Below are positions 17,760-26,578 of a DNA stretch of 64,000 nt, piece after piece. Positions within the stretch are counted from its first letter, which is position 1. Every line of letters begins with the position of its first letter. The DNA is from CAKZSB01 sp964573105 (lineage in GTDB: Bacteria; Pseudomonadota; Gammaproteobacteria; Granulosicoccales; Granulosicoccaceae): NCBI GenBank assembly GCA_964573105.1, contig CAZNIS010000001.1, positions 186,001 to 250,000 on the forward strand, given 5' to 3'. Below the pieces are notes generated by a model that worked only from the letters and a program-made list of their open reading frames with translations, did no database searches and was not told the DNA's origin. The translations under genes were made by a program, and so were the position numbers.

Positions 17760-18731
17760 ATGTCTGCCTCTGACCCGGAAACCCTGACTCTGCGGGAAAT
17801 GGAGTTGGTGGACAAGCGCATTCAGGCTGCGGTGAAGTCGGATGTAGTGCTGATCAATCAGGTCGGGAACTATATCCTCGCCGCCGGTGGCAAGCGGATG
17901 CGGCCCAAGCTCGTGATTCTGTCGGCGCTTGCGCATGACTACAGCGGCTCGCACCATATCGATATCGCGGCGATTATCGAGTTTATTCACACTGCCACCT
18001 TGCTGCACGACGATGTCGTTGACTCTTCAGACATGCGTCGCGGTCGAGACACGGCCAATCAGGTCTGGGGCAACGAGGCCGCGGTGCTGGTCGGCGACTT
18101 CCTCTACTCGCGAGCCTTCGAGATGATGGTTGAAGTGGGTCAAATGCGTGTCATGGAGGTGCTGGCCGGTGCCACTAACACTATCGCTGCGGGTGAAGTG
18201 ATGCAGCTGCTCAACATCCGTGAACCCGATATCACTGAGCAGGCTTATATGGACGTCATTCGCGCGAAAACCGCCATGCTGTTCGAGGCGGCAGCTCGGC
18301 TGGGTGCGATAGTCGCCGGAGCGAAGCCCGCGGCAGAACAGGCAATCGCCGACTACGGATCCCATCTTGGAACGGCCTTTCAGTTGGTTGACGATTTGCT
18401 GGACTACACTGCCGATGACGCAGAACTGGGCAAAAATACCGGCGACGATCTGGCTGAGGGCAAGCCGACACTGCCGCTGATCATCGCCATGCGAGACGGC
18501 GATGAAAAAGGTCGCGCTTTGATCCGAACCTGTATCGCCGACGAGGGCGCGCAAATCAATATGCCGGATGTTCTTGATGCGGTGCGGCGAAGCGGTGCCA
18601 TCGACAAGACGTTGCAAGCGGCCCGTGGGCAGGTTCAATTGGCGATTGATTCGCTCAGTGCCATGCCGCAGGGAATCTACCGGGACGCGCTGGTATCTAT
18701 CGCCGAATCGTCGGTCGATCGTAGAAGTTAG
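17760..18731 (+). CDS. ispB: Octaprenyl/polyprenyl diphosphate synthase
   Basis: A trans-prenyltransferase that makes the quinone side chain from IPP units. ATG 17760 gives 323 residues, matching the family; a longer GTG frame begins at 17718. Both aspartate-rich motifs are present: LLHDDVVDSSDMRRG (first) and QLVDDLLDYTADD (second), with GGKRMRP near the N-terminus. In gammaproteobacteria ispB typically sits divergent from rplU-rpmA; here it faces rpmA directly. Confidence 0.95.
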   Translation: MSASDPETLTLREMELVDKRIQAAVKSDVVLINQVGNYILAAGGKRMRPKLVILSALAHDYSGSHHIDIAAIIEFIHTATLLHDDVVDSSDMRRGRDTANQVWGNEAAVLVGDFLYSRAFEMMVEVGQMRVMEVLAGATNTIAAGEVMQLLNIREPDITEQAYMDVIRAKTAMLFEAAARLGAIVAGAKPAAEQAIADYGSHLGTAFQLVDDLLDYTADDAELGKNTGDDLAEGKPTLPLIIAMRDGDEKGRALIRTCIADEGAQINMPDVLDAVRRSGAIDKTLQAARGQVQLAIDSLSAMPQGIYRDALVSIAESSVDRRS

Positions 18732-18733
18732 AG

Positions 18734-20383
18734 TCAGCCGTTGGTCGTCCGGCTGCGCCGCCAGCTGACACGCGCACCACCGAAAACGAACATCAGCAAC
18801 CACCACGGTGACAGCGCACCGCCGCCGGCACTACCGCCAGACGGTGTGCCGTTCTGGGCCGGGTCGGTGTTTGCAATCATGTGTGTATCAGAGTCCGGCG
18901 TTGAATCCTCGGCCAGAATCACCGATGCACTGTTGTTGTCGGTTTGCAAATCCAGCGCGCCGACCACCTCGACCTCCGAATAGAGGGTTGCCTGCTCGGT
19001 GCCGAGCAGTTGGTATTCGAAGGTGATGGTCTCGGATTCGCCTGCGGCGAGTGCAAGGGTCGGACAGTGAGCGCGGGAGGTTGAATCCAGTTCGCAACTC
19101 GCTGGAAGCGATGTAATGCTGGCATTGGATAGTTCGATTTTGACCTGTGTGCCGGCGACGGCGCGCGTGAGATCGAGATTTCGCGCCTCAATGCTGGCCG
19201 CGGTATCCGAGAGTCTGTTCGCCGAGATCTGCAAATCGATTGCCTCACTCAGACAGGTGGCGTAAGTCAGTTGGGCAGCAATTGCGTCCAGCGAGCAGTT
19301 GCTGAATGTCTCGCTGGTTTGTGAGCTGATTTGCGAGTGCATGACCTTTGTAGCGTCAGTGGCACAACTGGTGACGTCGTCGTGCAAGGCGCCCAGATTG
19401 TGGCCAATCTCGTGTGCCGCCAGCAGCACCGGGTACTGGAAAGGTACTGACAGGCTGACATCGTATCCGTCGCTGCGGCACGCCGCGCCAATGAAAGCCA
19501 GGCCAATATTCGCATCACTTGCCGGGTTGCCGGTGAAGAAATGCACCAGATTCAGCTCAGCGCCCAGCAGATCGGTGTTGCGCCGATAGTTGCGAAATTC
19601 CAGAAGCATTTCTTCGGTGGATTGCTCTTCCATCCGCAATGGATCAGTGTCGGGGTCGGTCATCAACAGGGTGGTGTCGAGACTGATCGCAACGCCCATT
19701 TGCTCGCGATAGATACCGTCTACCGAATTGATTGCAGAGATTGCCAGATTCAGTCCGCGTCCGGCACGCGATTCATCGTAGCGCGTGTCGACGACGATAC
19801 CGATGTGCACGACTTTGGTCGCTGCAGCCGGTTGATTGAAGAAATGACTGGTGTCGGTGTCGATTGTCAGCGCTTGCTGGATCGTGCGGACGGGGGAATA
19901 AAAATTCGGCGGAAACAGTAGACGATCGCCGCCATGGTCTGCCACCACTTGCTCGATTTGGCTGGAACTGATTTGTCGCAGACGTGCCGCGGTGTCGGTA
20001 ACCGGAATGACATCGTAGTGATCGCCATCGGCGAACAGGGTGCCGCGTAGATCTTCACCCAGCGAGATGCGCGCCCAGGAATCGGCCACGTTTTCGATAG
20101 TGCCTTCGTAGTGCTGCGTGTCGGTGGGCACGGCCACCGGATTGCCATATTGATCGACAATATTATTAGACCGTACAACTGAGCTGGGATTGAGCAACAG
20201 CGTCTCGCTGCGTGCGCCCACCAGCACATCCATTTGCAGTTCGTAGTCTGGATTGTCAGAAGGCTGGGTGCCGAGCAGGGTGATTCGTTCGGCTTCAGCG
20301 AACTCGGCATGCGCATGCGGACCCCACCCCACGCCAAGGCCCAGCAGGAATACGGACACCACTTGTAACTTTTGTTTCAGCAT
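18734..20383 (-). CDS. Secreted reprolysin-like metalloprotease with GlyGly-CTERM tail
   Basis: A 549-residue precursor. A signal peptide covers residues 1-26 (ending AHA). A pro-region of about 170 residues precedes a metzincin catalytic domain with the zinc motif HEIGHNLGALHDD near residue 325 and a downstream KVMHS Met-turn, as in M12 reprolysins. After it comes a beta-rich stretch (about 390-500), then a Gly/Ser linker, one hydrophobic helix (SPWWLLMFVFGG) and a basic WRRSR end. That tripartite tail is the GlyGly-CTERM signal, known to be processed by rhombosortase and linked to type II secretion. No rhombosortase gene is in the window. Substrate unknown. Confidence 0.87.
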   Translation of the reverse strand: MLKQKLQVVSVFLLGLGVGWGPHAHAEFAEAERITLLGTQPSDNPDYELQMDVLVGARSETLLLNPSSVVRSNNIVDQYGNPVAVPTDTQHYEGTIENVADSWARISLGEDLRGTLFADGDHYDVIPVTDTAARLRQISSSQIEQVVADHGGDRLLFPPNFYSPVRTIQQALTIDTDTSHFFNQPAAATKVVHIGIVVDTRYDESRAGRGLNLAISAINSVDGIYREQMGVAISLDTTLLMTDPDTDPLRMEEQSTEEMLLEFRNYRRNTDLLGAELNLVHFFTGNPASDANIGLAFIGAACRSDGYDVSLSVPFQYPVLLAAHEIGHNLGALHDDVTSCATDATKVMHSQISSQTSETFSNCSLDAIAAQLTYATCLSEAIDLQISANRLSDTAASIEARNLDLTRAVAGTQVKIELSNASITSLPASCELDSTSRAHCPTLALAAGESETITFEYQLLGTEQATLYSEVEVVGALDLQTDNNSASVILAEDSTPDSDTHMIANTDPAQNGTPSGGSAGGGALSPWWLLMFVFGGARVSWRRSRTTNG

Positions 20384-20519
20384 GGGGTAACGCTAGACAC
20401 GCCCGGTTCACCGCACCGTACGCACCGATCAATGGAGTGCCATTCTCGGAGCGCCTGTTTCTTACCAGATAGTATCACAATCTTGACACTTACAATGACC
20501 ACTGTTCGAAATTTACACT

Positions 20520-21131
20520 TCACGACGACGGCGTGAACGTTTCCCGTGTGATTCGCTGCTCGGAAAACTCTCCAGGTCGCAGATCGTCTATCGTCCAGCG
20601 CCCGATGCGGTGGCGAATGAGTCTGAGGGTGGGTAATCCGACGGCTGCGGTCATGCGCCTGACCTGTCGATTTCTGCCTTCGCTGATTGTCAGCTCAAGC
20701 CAGCTGGTCGGCTGATTCAGGCGTTTGCGGATGGGTGGGTCCCGGGGCCACAGCTTGTTCGGTTCTGCCATTGCCGACACGCTTTGCGCGCGCGCCGGAC
20801 CGTCTTTTAACACAACACCGGACGTCAGCTGCGCTATTTGTTGTTGGCTGGCAATCCCGTCGACCTGAACCCAATAGGTTTTTTGTGTCTTTTTGTCGGG
20901 ATGTGATAGCTGGTGCTGCAGCCACCCCTGATCGGTCAGCAGCAGCAGGCCTTCGCTGTCTTTGTCGAGTCGGCCCGCTGGATAGACGCCTTTGATCGGT
21001 ATCAGCAACGCCAGTGTATCGTCCGAGCCCGAAAACTGGCTGACAATCCCAAACGGTTTATTGAGCAGGATCAGCCGCGCAGGTCCCGTTGGCCTTTGGA
21101 TCGGCCTACGCGGTCGCTTTCGCTTCGCCAA
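20520..21131 (-). CDS. rluE: 23S rRNA pseudouridine synthase, RluE type
   Basis: RluE makes the pseudouridine at position 2457 (E. coli numbering) of 23S rRNA. Motifs seen are LILLNKPFGIVSQF, the catalytic GVYPAGRLDKDSEGLLLLT with the key Asp, KTYWVQVDGI, and the C-terminal SEGRNRQVRRMTAAVGLPTL. The frame is open to 21209, well inside the upstream exonuclease gene; TTG 21131 (203 residues) fits the family better, overlapping that gene by 26 bases. The basic N-terminal lead (AKRKRPRRP) resembles that of E. coli RluE. Start uncertain, identity secure. Confidence 0.9.
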   Translation of the reverse strand: MAKRKRPRRPIQRPTGPARLILLNKPFGIVSQFSGSDDTLALLIPIKGVYPAGRLDKDSEGLLLLTDQGWLQHQLSHPDKKTQKTYWVQVDGIASQQQIAQLTSGVVLKDGPARAQSVSAMAEPNKLWPRDPPIRKRLNQPTSWLELTISEGRNRQVRRMTAAVGLPTLRLIRHRIGRWTIDDLRPGEFSEQRITRETFTPSS

Positions 21132-22038
21132 GTGTCTGCAGCAGCGCGAGCCACTGATTCCGGGTAGCGGGGCTGACCAGTCTGTCGAGCTGAGGGCCAA
21201 GTGCGGCAAAATCGGGTTTGATGGTCATGCGGGTGATGTCGGTGTCCACATCGGGATCCTCGATCAGGCCGGTGATCTGCCGGTTCTGGTGAATTTGTTG
21301 CCGGCACTCGTCTAGCCGCTGACCAGCAAGCGCGGCGCCGCGGAATTTCATCTCTCGAACTTTGTGCAAATTGGCTAGCAGCGTCTTGATGTTGCCCCAT
21401 TTTGTCAGCAAACGTGCCGCGGTTGCAGGTCCGATGCCGGCTACGCCGGGGATATTGTCGGCCTTGTCACCGGTCAGTGCCAGCCAATCGGCGATCTGGT
21501 GGGGGCGAACACCGAACCTGTTCTCAATCGCCCGGTAGTCGTGCCAGATATCGTGGGCGTAGTTCCAGATCGCATCGCGTCGGCTAATGTATTGACACAG
21601 GTCTTTGTCGGCGGAAACGATCACACAGGCTTGACCGGCAGTGCCGGCGCTTTGCGCCCACATGCCGATGATATCGTCCGCTTCGACCAGCGGGCTCGAC
21701 CGCCAGGTGATGCCGATCAAATCGAGCAGTTCTCGACATTGGTGAAATTGCGCGCTCAACTCGGTGGGATAGTCAGGGCGCTGCGCCTTGTACCAGGGAA
21801 ACAGCGACTGGCGAATGCTGTGCTCACCGCGTTGATCGAATGCGCATGCGATCAACCGCGGCCGCCTGCGCTGCAGCAGGTTGAAGAGGAAATCCAGAAA
21901 GCCCTGTACCGCGTTGACAGGGCGGCCGTCGACGTCATGCGACGGCCTATTCAGTTGCCACGCCCGAAAGATGTAGATACTGCTGTCAATTAGATAGACA
22001 GCATTCGAGTCCTGTCTGGCCGCAATGGTGCGGCGCAT
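21106..22038 (-). CDS. 5'-3' exonuclease / flap endonuclease (Xni-like)
   Basis: A 310-residue stand-alone version of the 5' nuclease domain of DNA polymerase I. It contains VYLIDSSIYIFRAW, acidic metal sites in ACAFDQRGEH, LVEADDIIGMWA and VSADKDLCQYI, and a helix-hairpin-helix GDKADNIPGVAGIGPATAARLL. E. coli Xni (ExoIX) is shorter and lacks some acidic residues; this protein keeps the full acidic set in view, so an active exonuclease is plausible. Start ATG 22038. It overlaps rluE. The exact orthology to Xni is unsettled, so no symbol is given. Confidence 0.87.
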   Translation of the reverse strand: MRRTIAARQDSNAVYLIDSSIYIFRAWQLNRPSHDVDGRPVNAVQGFLDFLFNLLQRRRPRLIACAFDQRGEHSIRQSLFPWYKAQRPDYPTELSAQFHQCRELLDLIGITWRSSPLVEADDIIGMWAQSAGTAGQACVIVSADKDLCQYISRRDAIWNYAHDIWHDYRAIENRFGVRPHQIADWLALTGDKADNIPGVAGIGPATAARLLTKWGNIKTLLANLHKVREMKFRGAALAGQRLDECRQQIHQNRQITGLIEDPDVDTDITRMTIKPDFAALGPQLDRLVSPATRNQWLALLQTLGEAKATA

Positions 22039-22065
22039 CGACTGGGGCGTGGTGCTGCGGCGAGA

Positions 22066-22269
22066 TTACTTCTTGCCGTAGCGGCGCTTGAACTTGTCAA
22101 CCTGGCCGGCTGAGTCGAGTATCTTTTGCTTGCCAGTGTAGAACGGGTGGCAGGCAGAGCAGACTTCGACGTTGAGATCCTTGCCAATCGTAGAGCGAGT
22201 GGCGAAGGTGTTGCCGCAACTGCAGTTGACGTTGATGTTGTCGTATTTAGGATGAATGTCGGCTTTCAT
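22066..22269 (-). CDS. rpmE: Large ribosomal subunit protein L31, zinc-binding form
   Basis: A 67-residue L31 starting MKADIHPKYD. It is the zinc-containing (C+) form: Cys16, Cys18, Cys37 and Cys40 are all present (NCSCGN and CSACHPFYTGKQ). This form is normally replaced by a zinc-free paralogue during zinc starvation; no paralogue is in the window. It ends 27 bases before the exonuclease gene start and may be co-transcribed with it. Confidence 0.97.
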   Translation of the reverse strand: MKADIHPKYDNINVNCSCGNTFATRSTIGKDLNVEVCSACHPFYTGKQKILDSAGQVDKFKRRYGKK

Positions 22270-22365
22270 GGCGTTTCAGCTTTCGTTTCAATCGGGCAGC
22301 CGCCCATTATAGCTTAATATCAGGCTGGCGACAATGGATTCCAAGAGCGGTGGCAGTCGTTCTGA

Positions 22366-22551
22366 TCACTCGTTTTCCTGCGTCGTGGTCAGTTCGGCGA
22401 TATTGCCATCCGGGTCAATCGTTACGCGAAACAGTATCGGTGAGCAGCACACCTGACAATCTTCAACATACTGCTGCTCCGGTATCGAGCAATCAATAAG
22501 CACGCCGAGTGTCTCACCACAGTAGGGACAACTGATATCGGTCTCTTCCAT
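22366..22551 (-). CDS. CPXCG-motif cysteine-rich small protein
   Basis: A 61-residue protein from ATG 22551. It carries CPYCGE near the N-terminus and a second pair in DCQVCC, with an acidic C-terminus: the CPXCG family, probably a zinc-ribbon. Function unknown. The frame extends to 22608, but the ATG at 22551 gives the family's normal N-terminus (MEETDISCPYCG), lying just past the hemW stop. It appears to be the last gene of the rph-rdgB-hemW unit. Confidence 0.85.
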   Translation of the reverse strand: MEETDISCPYCGETLGVLIDCSIPEQQYVEDCQVCCSPILFRVTIDPDGNIAELTTTQENE

Positions 22552-22555
22552 CGCT

Positions 22556-23776
22556 TCATTGTTCCCTGGGCTGGAATACGATTGCTTGCTCAACGCCACC
22601 ATCTGCATCAGGCATAAATAGCTCCAACAGGCTGTTCAGATGGCGCTGGCCATCGAGGGTGGGGGCGATTTTCAGGTGGGTGCGGCTGATCAGACCGAGT
22701 GACTCTGCCTGGTCTAGTTCTGTGCTGACGGTGTGCAGCGCTTCGCCGGTGCGACTGGCAAACAATCCCGACTCGAAACCGTCGCATAGTCGCAGCGCGT
22801 TCATCATGAATTCCAGCCGGCTATCTTTGCCTTCCAGAATAGTGCGCGTCTGAATCCGCGAATCGTCGCCGCTGGTGTCCAGGTACCGATCCGGGTGGCG
22901 ATGTTTGCTCAGACGGTGGATGGCGTTGTGAGCTGGGAACGTTAGTTTGCTGTGCGCCCCGGCGCCGATCCCCAGATAGTCGCCGAACAGCCAATAGTTC
23001 ACATTGTGCAGGCATTGTCTGTCCGGGCGGGCGAATGCTGATACCTCGTATTGCATGTACCCCGCTTGCGCCAACTGATGTTGCCCGTCGTCCTGAATTG
23101 CCCACAGATCGTCTTCGACCGGCAAAGTGGGTGGTCTTGCGTGGAAGAGCGTATTGGGCTCGATGGTTAGCTGATAATAAGATATGTGCGTTGGATCAAG
23201 TGCGATGGCAGTGGCGACATCGGCTGCCGCCTGCTCGGCGCGCTGGCCCGGCAGGCCATGCATCAGATCGATATTGAAATTCTCAAAACCAGCGTCGCGC
23301 ACAGACTCGCAGGCGGCGATGGCCTGGCCACTGTCGTGGATTCGGCCGAGCGCCTGCAAACTGTCATTGTTAAAACTTTGCACACCGATAGACAGCCGAT
23401 TGATGCCCGATTGCCGATAGCCGGCAAAGCGGCCACTTTCCAGAGTGCCCGGATTGGCCTCCAGGGTGATTTCCGCATCCGGTTGCAGACGAGTCAGGGC
23501 GCGAATCTTACCCATCAGGTAGTCCATCCCCTCATTGCTGATCAGGCTCGGCGTGCCACCGCCAAAAAATATTGCCTCTACCGGGCGCCCCCAGATGTCC
23601 GGGGCATGTTGTTCCAGATCGATAACCAAAGCATCAAGATAGGCGCGCTCTGGAATTTCCTTTTTCACCGCGTGTGAATTGAAATCACAATAGGGACACT
23701 TTTTCACGCACCAGGGAAAGTGCACGTACAGCGTCAGTGGCGGGTACTCAGTGAACTGGCGCAACGTGATTGCCAC
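22556..23776 (-). CDS. hemW: Radical SAM heme chaperone HemW
   Basis: A 406-residue HemW, related to coproporphyrinogen III oxidase HemN but acting as a heme-binding chaperone. The radical-SAM cluster motif is CVKKCPYC with Cys23, Cys27 and Cys30, preceded by LTLYVHFPW. Further motifs are FFGGGTPSLI, TLEANPGTLE, NRLSIGVQSFN and the C-terminal HemN-C domain (GIGAGAHS and following). The cluster triad has the HemW spacing, unlike HemN, which carries an additional cysteine. GTG start four bases after the rdgB stop. Confidence 0.93.
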   Translation of the reverse strand: MAITLRQFTEYPPLTLYVHFPWCVKKCPYCDFNSHAVKKEIPERAYLDALVIDLEQHAPDIWGRPVEAIFFGGGTPSLISNEGMDYLMGKIRALTRLQPDAEITLEANPGTLESGRFAGYRQSGINRLSIGVQSFNNDSLQALGRIHDSGQAIAACESVRDAGFENFNIDLMHGLPGQRAEQAAADVATAIALDPTHISYYQLTIEPNTLFHARPPTLPVEDDLWAIQDDGQHQLAQAGYMQYEVSAFARPDRQCLHNVNYWLFGDYLGIGAGAHSKLTFPAHNAIHRLSKHRHPDRYLDTSGDDSRIQTRTILEGKDSRLEFMMNALRLCDGFESGLFASRTGEALHTVSTELDQAESLGLISRTHLKIAPTLDGQRHLNSLLELFMPDADGGVEQAIVFQPREQ

Positions 23777-23779
23777 TGC

Positions 23780-24400
23780 TTACCCCAGTCTGTTGCCAAG
23801 CTGTTCAAGCAATCGGCCGATCGCCTGTCCTCGATGGCCGAGCGCCTTTTTTTCATCCGCGCTGAGTCGCGCTGCGGTCTTGCCGGTGCCGGGCACCAAG
23901 AACACCGGATCGTAGCCAAAGCCGCCGGCGCCATCCGCTTCAGTGGCGATACTGCCGCGCCAGCTACCACTGGCGATAACAGGTTCTGGATCATCGGCGT
24001 GCTCGATCCAGACCAGCACGCAGACAAATCTTGCACCGCGTTGTGGCTGTGGCACGTTTTCCATCAGCTCCAGCAAGTGGGTGACATTCTCGGCATCGGT
24101 TGGCTTGCGTTCACTGGAGCCCGCCGCAAATCGTGCAGAGTAGATACCCGGCCGTCCCTGCAGTGCATCGACCGTCAGGCCCGAGTCGTCGGCCAGAGCC
24201 GGCAGGCCACTGTGCCGGCACGCGTTGCGCGCTTTGATCAATGCATTTTCAATAAAGGTCAGGCCGGTCTCGTCCGCCTCGGGGGTATCGAAGTTTGATT
24301 GCGCTACCAGCTCGATATCGAGACTTGCCAGCGATTGGCCAAGTTCACGCAGTTTTCCGGCGTTGCCACTGGCCAGCACGCATCGCTGTTTGTCAGTCAC
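23780..24400 (-). CDS. rdgB: XTP/dITP pyrophosphatase
   Basis: RdgB hydrolyses non-canonical purine triphosphates (XTP, dITP), keeping them out of DNA. Motifs: LASGNAGKLRELGQ, DETGLTFIENALIKAR, ALADDSGLTVDALQGRPG, GSIA..GAGGFGYDPVF and the closing HRGQAIGRLLEQL. GTG start at 24400 overlaps the rph stop by eight bases and gives 206 residues, close to E. coli (197). It is translationally coupled within rph-rdgB-hemW. Confidence 0.95.
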   Translation of the reverse strand: MTDKQRCVLASGNAGKLRELGQSLASLDIELVAQSNFDTPEADETGLTFIENALIKARNACRHSGLPALADDSGLTVDALQGRPGIYSARFAAGSSERKPTDAENVTHLLELMENVPQPQRGARFVCVLVWIEHADDPEPVIASGSWRGSIATEADGAGGFGYDPVFLVPGTGKTAARLSADEKKALGHRGQAIGRLLEQLGNRLG

Positions 24401-25112
24401 CTGCCAGTGCCGCCTTCTGCATGTCAATCAATTGCTCGATGCCGTGGCGAGCATATTTGAGCATCGTTTGCAGCTCTTCTTCACGAAACGCATGACCCTC
24501 TGCGGTGCCCTGTAATTCGATAAAACCGCCCGCTTCGTTCATGACGACATTCATATCTGTTTCAGCAGAGGAGTCTTCCGCATAGTCCAGGTCCAGCACT
24601 GCATGGCCGTTGTAAATACCCACGGACACCGCCGCCACGCTGCCGTGCATCGGGTTTTTTTTCAATGACTTGCTGGCGATCAGTTTGTTCACTGCATCGC
24701 TTAGCGCCACAAAGGCTCCGGTGATCGATGCGGTGCGGGTGCCACCATCGGCCTGAATCACGTCGCAGTCGATAGTGATGGTTTTTTCGCCCAGTGCCTG
24801 TAAGTCGAGAGCCGCGCGCAGCGAGCGTCCAATAAGCCTTTGTATCTCCTGACTTCGGCCAGATTGCTTGCCCGCCGTGACTTCGCGGCGTGAGCGGCTA
24901 TCGGTTGCGCGCGGCAGCATGCTGTATTCGGCCGTCAGCCACCCACTACCCTGGCCCTTTAAAAATGGCGGCACGCGATCTTCCACACTTGCGGTGCAGA
25001 TGACTTTGGTGTCGCCGAACTCAACCAATACTGATCCTTCAGCGTGTTTGGTAAAGCCGCGTGTGAATTTGACGGCTCTGAGTTCGTCGTTGCCACGTTT
25101 ACTGGGGCGCAT
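24393..25112 (-). CDS. rph: Ribonuclease PH
   Basis: A 239-residue phosphorolytic 3'-5' exoribonuclease that trims tRNA 3' ends. Diagnostic segments are FTKHAEGSVLVEFGDTKVIC, GWLTAEYSMLPRATDSRSRR, EIQRLIGRSLRAALDL, TITIDCDVIQADGGTRTASI and VLDLDYAEDSSAETDMNVVM. Start ATG 25112 with AGGAAA upstream. It is divergent from yicC, as in many gammaproteobacteria, and heads the rdgB-hemW-CPXCG unit. Confidence 0.97.
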   Translation of the reverse strand: MRPSKRGNDELRAVKFTRGFTKHAEGSVLVEFGDTKVICTASVEDRVPPFLKGQGSGWLTAEYSMLPRATDSRSRREVTAGKQSGRSQEIQRLIGRSLRAALDLQALGEKTITIDCDVIQADGGTRTASITGAFVALSDAVNKLIASKSLKKNPMHGSVAAVSVGIYNGHAVLDLDYAEDSSAETDMNVVMNEAGGFIELQGTAEGHAFREEELQTMLKYARHGIEQLIDMQKAALAGD

Positions 25113-25233
25113 TTTTTATTTCCTGAATCGATGGGGTGTTGCCGTTTATCAACGGACTTGCAAGGGGCGTCATGATACAGTGCGCGACGCTCGATGGAGA
25201 GCGGTTTCAGTCTTGTCGATCAAAGGAATACTG

Positions 25234-26100
25234 ATGTTAAAAAGTATGACCGCATTCAGTCGTAAAGAAAGTACCGGCGAATGGGGCACGCTGACCTGGG
25301 AAATGCGTTCGGTCAATCATCGCTATCTCGATATCTCGCTGCGCTTGAGCGAAGAATTCAGAGCGGTAGAGCCTGTGGTCAGAGAGCGTCTGAATGCTCG
25401 CCTGAGTCGCGGCAAGATCGAAGTGTCTCTGAAATACAAGGCGGCGCAAACTGTCAGCGCTGGTCTGGTCGTTAACGAGGAACTCGCCCGGCAGGTAGTC
25501 GAGGCGGCCCGTGCGGTTCAGCAGCTTGCCGGCCACAGTGAACCGGTGTCGGCATCTGATATTTTTCGCTGGCCCGGTGTCATCGGGCAGGCTGAAACCG
25601 ATCTGGGTTCGGTACATCAGGCGGCGCTGGCGTTGCTCGATACTACTATTGATGACTACATCGACACCCGCGGTCGTGAGGGTGAGAAAACCGCTGCCAT
25701 GCTGGAAGAGCGCTGTGCCGGTATTGTTGAGATTCTCAAACGGGTGCGTGAGCTGCGGCCACAGGCAGCCGCTCGCCAGCGCAGCAAACTGCTTGCGCGA
25801 TTGGCTGATCTTGAGGTCGAGCACGACAGTGGCAGGCTTGAGCAGGAGTTGGTTTACATTGCTCAGAAAATGGATATCGATGAAGAACTCGATCGCCTCG
25901 GCGCACACGTCAGCGAGTTGCGCGATGTACTGCAGCGCGATGAACCGGTGGGGCGACGGCTGGACTTTCTGGTTCAGGAATTTAATCGCGAGGCCAATAC
26001 ACTGGGGTCAAAATCCTCGGACTCGGAGGTTACTGCGCAGGCGGTCGATCTCAAGGTGCTGATCGAGCAGATGCGTGAGCAAGTACAGAACATCGAATAA
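25234..26100 (+). CDS. yicC: YicC-family endoribonuclease
   Basis: A 288-residue protein, matching E. coli YicC (287). The N-terminus MLKSMTAFSRKE, then EMRSVNHRYLDISLRL and RGKIEVSL, is diagnostic. The C-terminal DUF1732 part carries HVSELRDVLQRDEPVGRRLD followed by FLVQEFNREANTLGSKS. The family has been reported to have endoribonuclease activity. The start is ATG 25234 with AAGGA upstream; the open frame begins earlier, at 24868, only because it runs antisense through rph. Its 3' end overlaps the next gene by 26 bases. Confidence 0.94.
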   Translation: MLKSMTAFSRKESTGEWGTLTWEMRSVNHRYLDISLRLSEEFRAVEPVVRERLNARLSRGKIEVSLKYKAAQTVSAGLVVNEELARQVVEAARAVQQLAGHSEPVSASDIFRWPGVIGQAETDLGSVHQAALALLDTTIDDYIDTRGREGEKTAAMLEERCAGIVEILKRVRELRPQAAARQRSKLLARLADLEVEHDSGRLEQELVYIAQKMDIDEELDRLGAHVSELRDVLQRDEPVGRRLDFLVQEFNREANTLGSKSSDSEVTAQAVDLKVLIEQMREQVQNIE

Positions 26101-26578
26101 AAAATCCGGCGTCGAATCCCCGCCCGCTACCTCGCCGCCACGGGCGCGGGCCAATCAAATCCACTCGCTACTGACTAGTCTACCGGTCATTATGCTGCTG
26201 GCGGGGCTTGGCTATTACTATCACAGCGAAAACCGGCAACAGACCGGCGCGTTGATTCTTGATCAGTCGGTCTCAATCGAAGGTCGCTATCAGGGGACAA
26301 GCGCGCAAAGCAGTCGGCGCAACGCGCAACGAATCCTCTGGTTGAGATCTTTGAGCGGGCTGCGCGGTTATAGAGTGAGCGCAGATCAGCTGCCGGCGCT
26401 TGAGCAACTGGAGGAAGACACTGTCATCAACATTGTCGCCGCGCCGCGCGTGGCGGATTCCAAAGTGCTTTGGGTGTATCGATTATCCACTGCACAAGGC
26501 GAGCTGTTGTCGCCGTCAGTTGGCGACACTCGCGAACAGCCAGTATTGGTAGGCGACGAAAATCCCCACGAACAATAG
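26075..26578 (+). CDS. Unrecognised single-pass membrane protein
   Basis: A 167-residue protein with a GTG start inside the yicC 3' end. A basic, Pro-rich N-terminal tail of about 30 residues precedes one transmembrane helix (SLLTSLPVIMLLAGLGYYY), then about 110 residues predicted outside, with SIEGRYQGTSAQSSRRNAQR and VRADQL-like stretches. I do not recognise the family. It occupies the place where gmk often follows yicC. Its last 63 bases are also read on the other strand as the C-terminus of the antiporter, so one of the two ends could be misjudged, but both frames look coding up to there. Confidence 0.6.
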   Translation: MSKYRTSNKKSGVESPPATSPPRARANQIHSLLTSLPVIMLLAGLGYYYHSENRQQTGALILDQSVSIEGRYQGTSAQSSRRNAQRILWLRSLSGLRGYRVSADQLPALEQLEEDTVINIVAAPRVADSKVLWVYRLSTAQGELLSPSVGDTREQPVLVGDENPHEQ

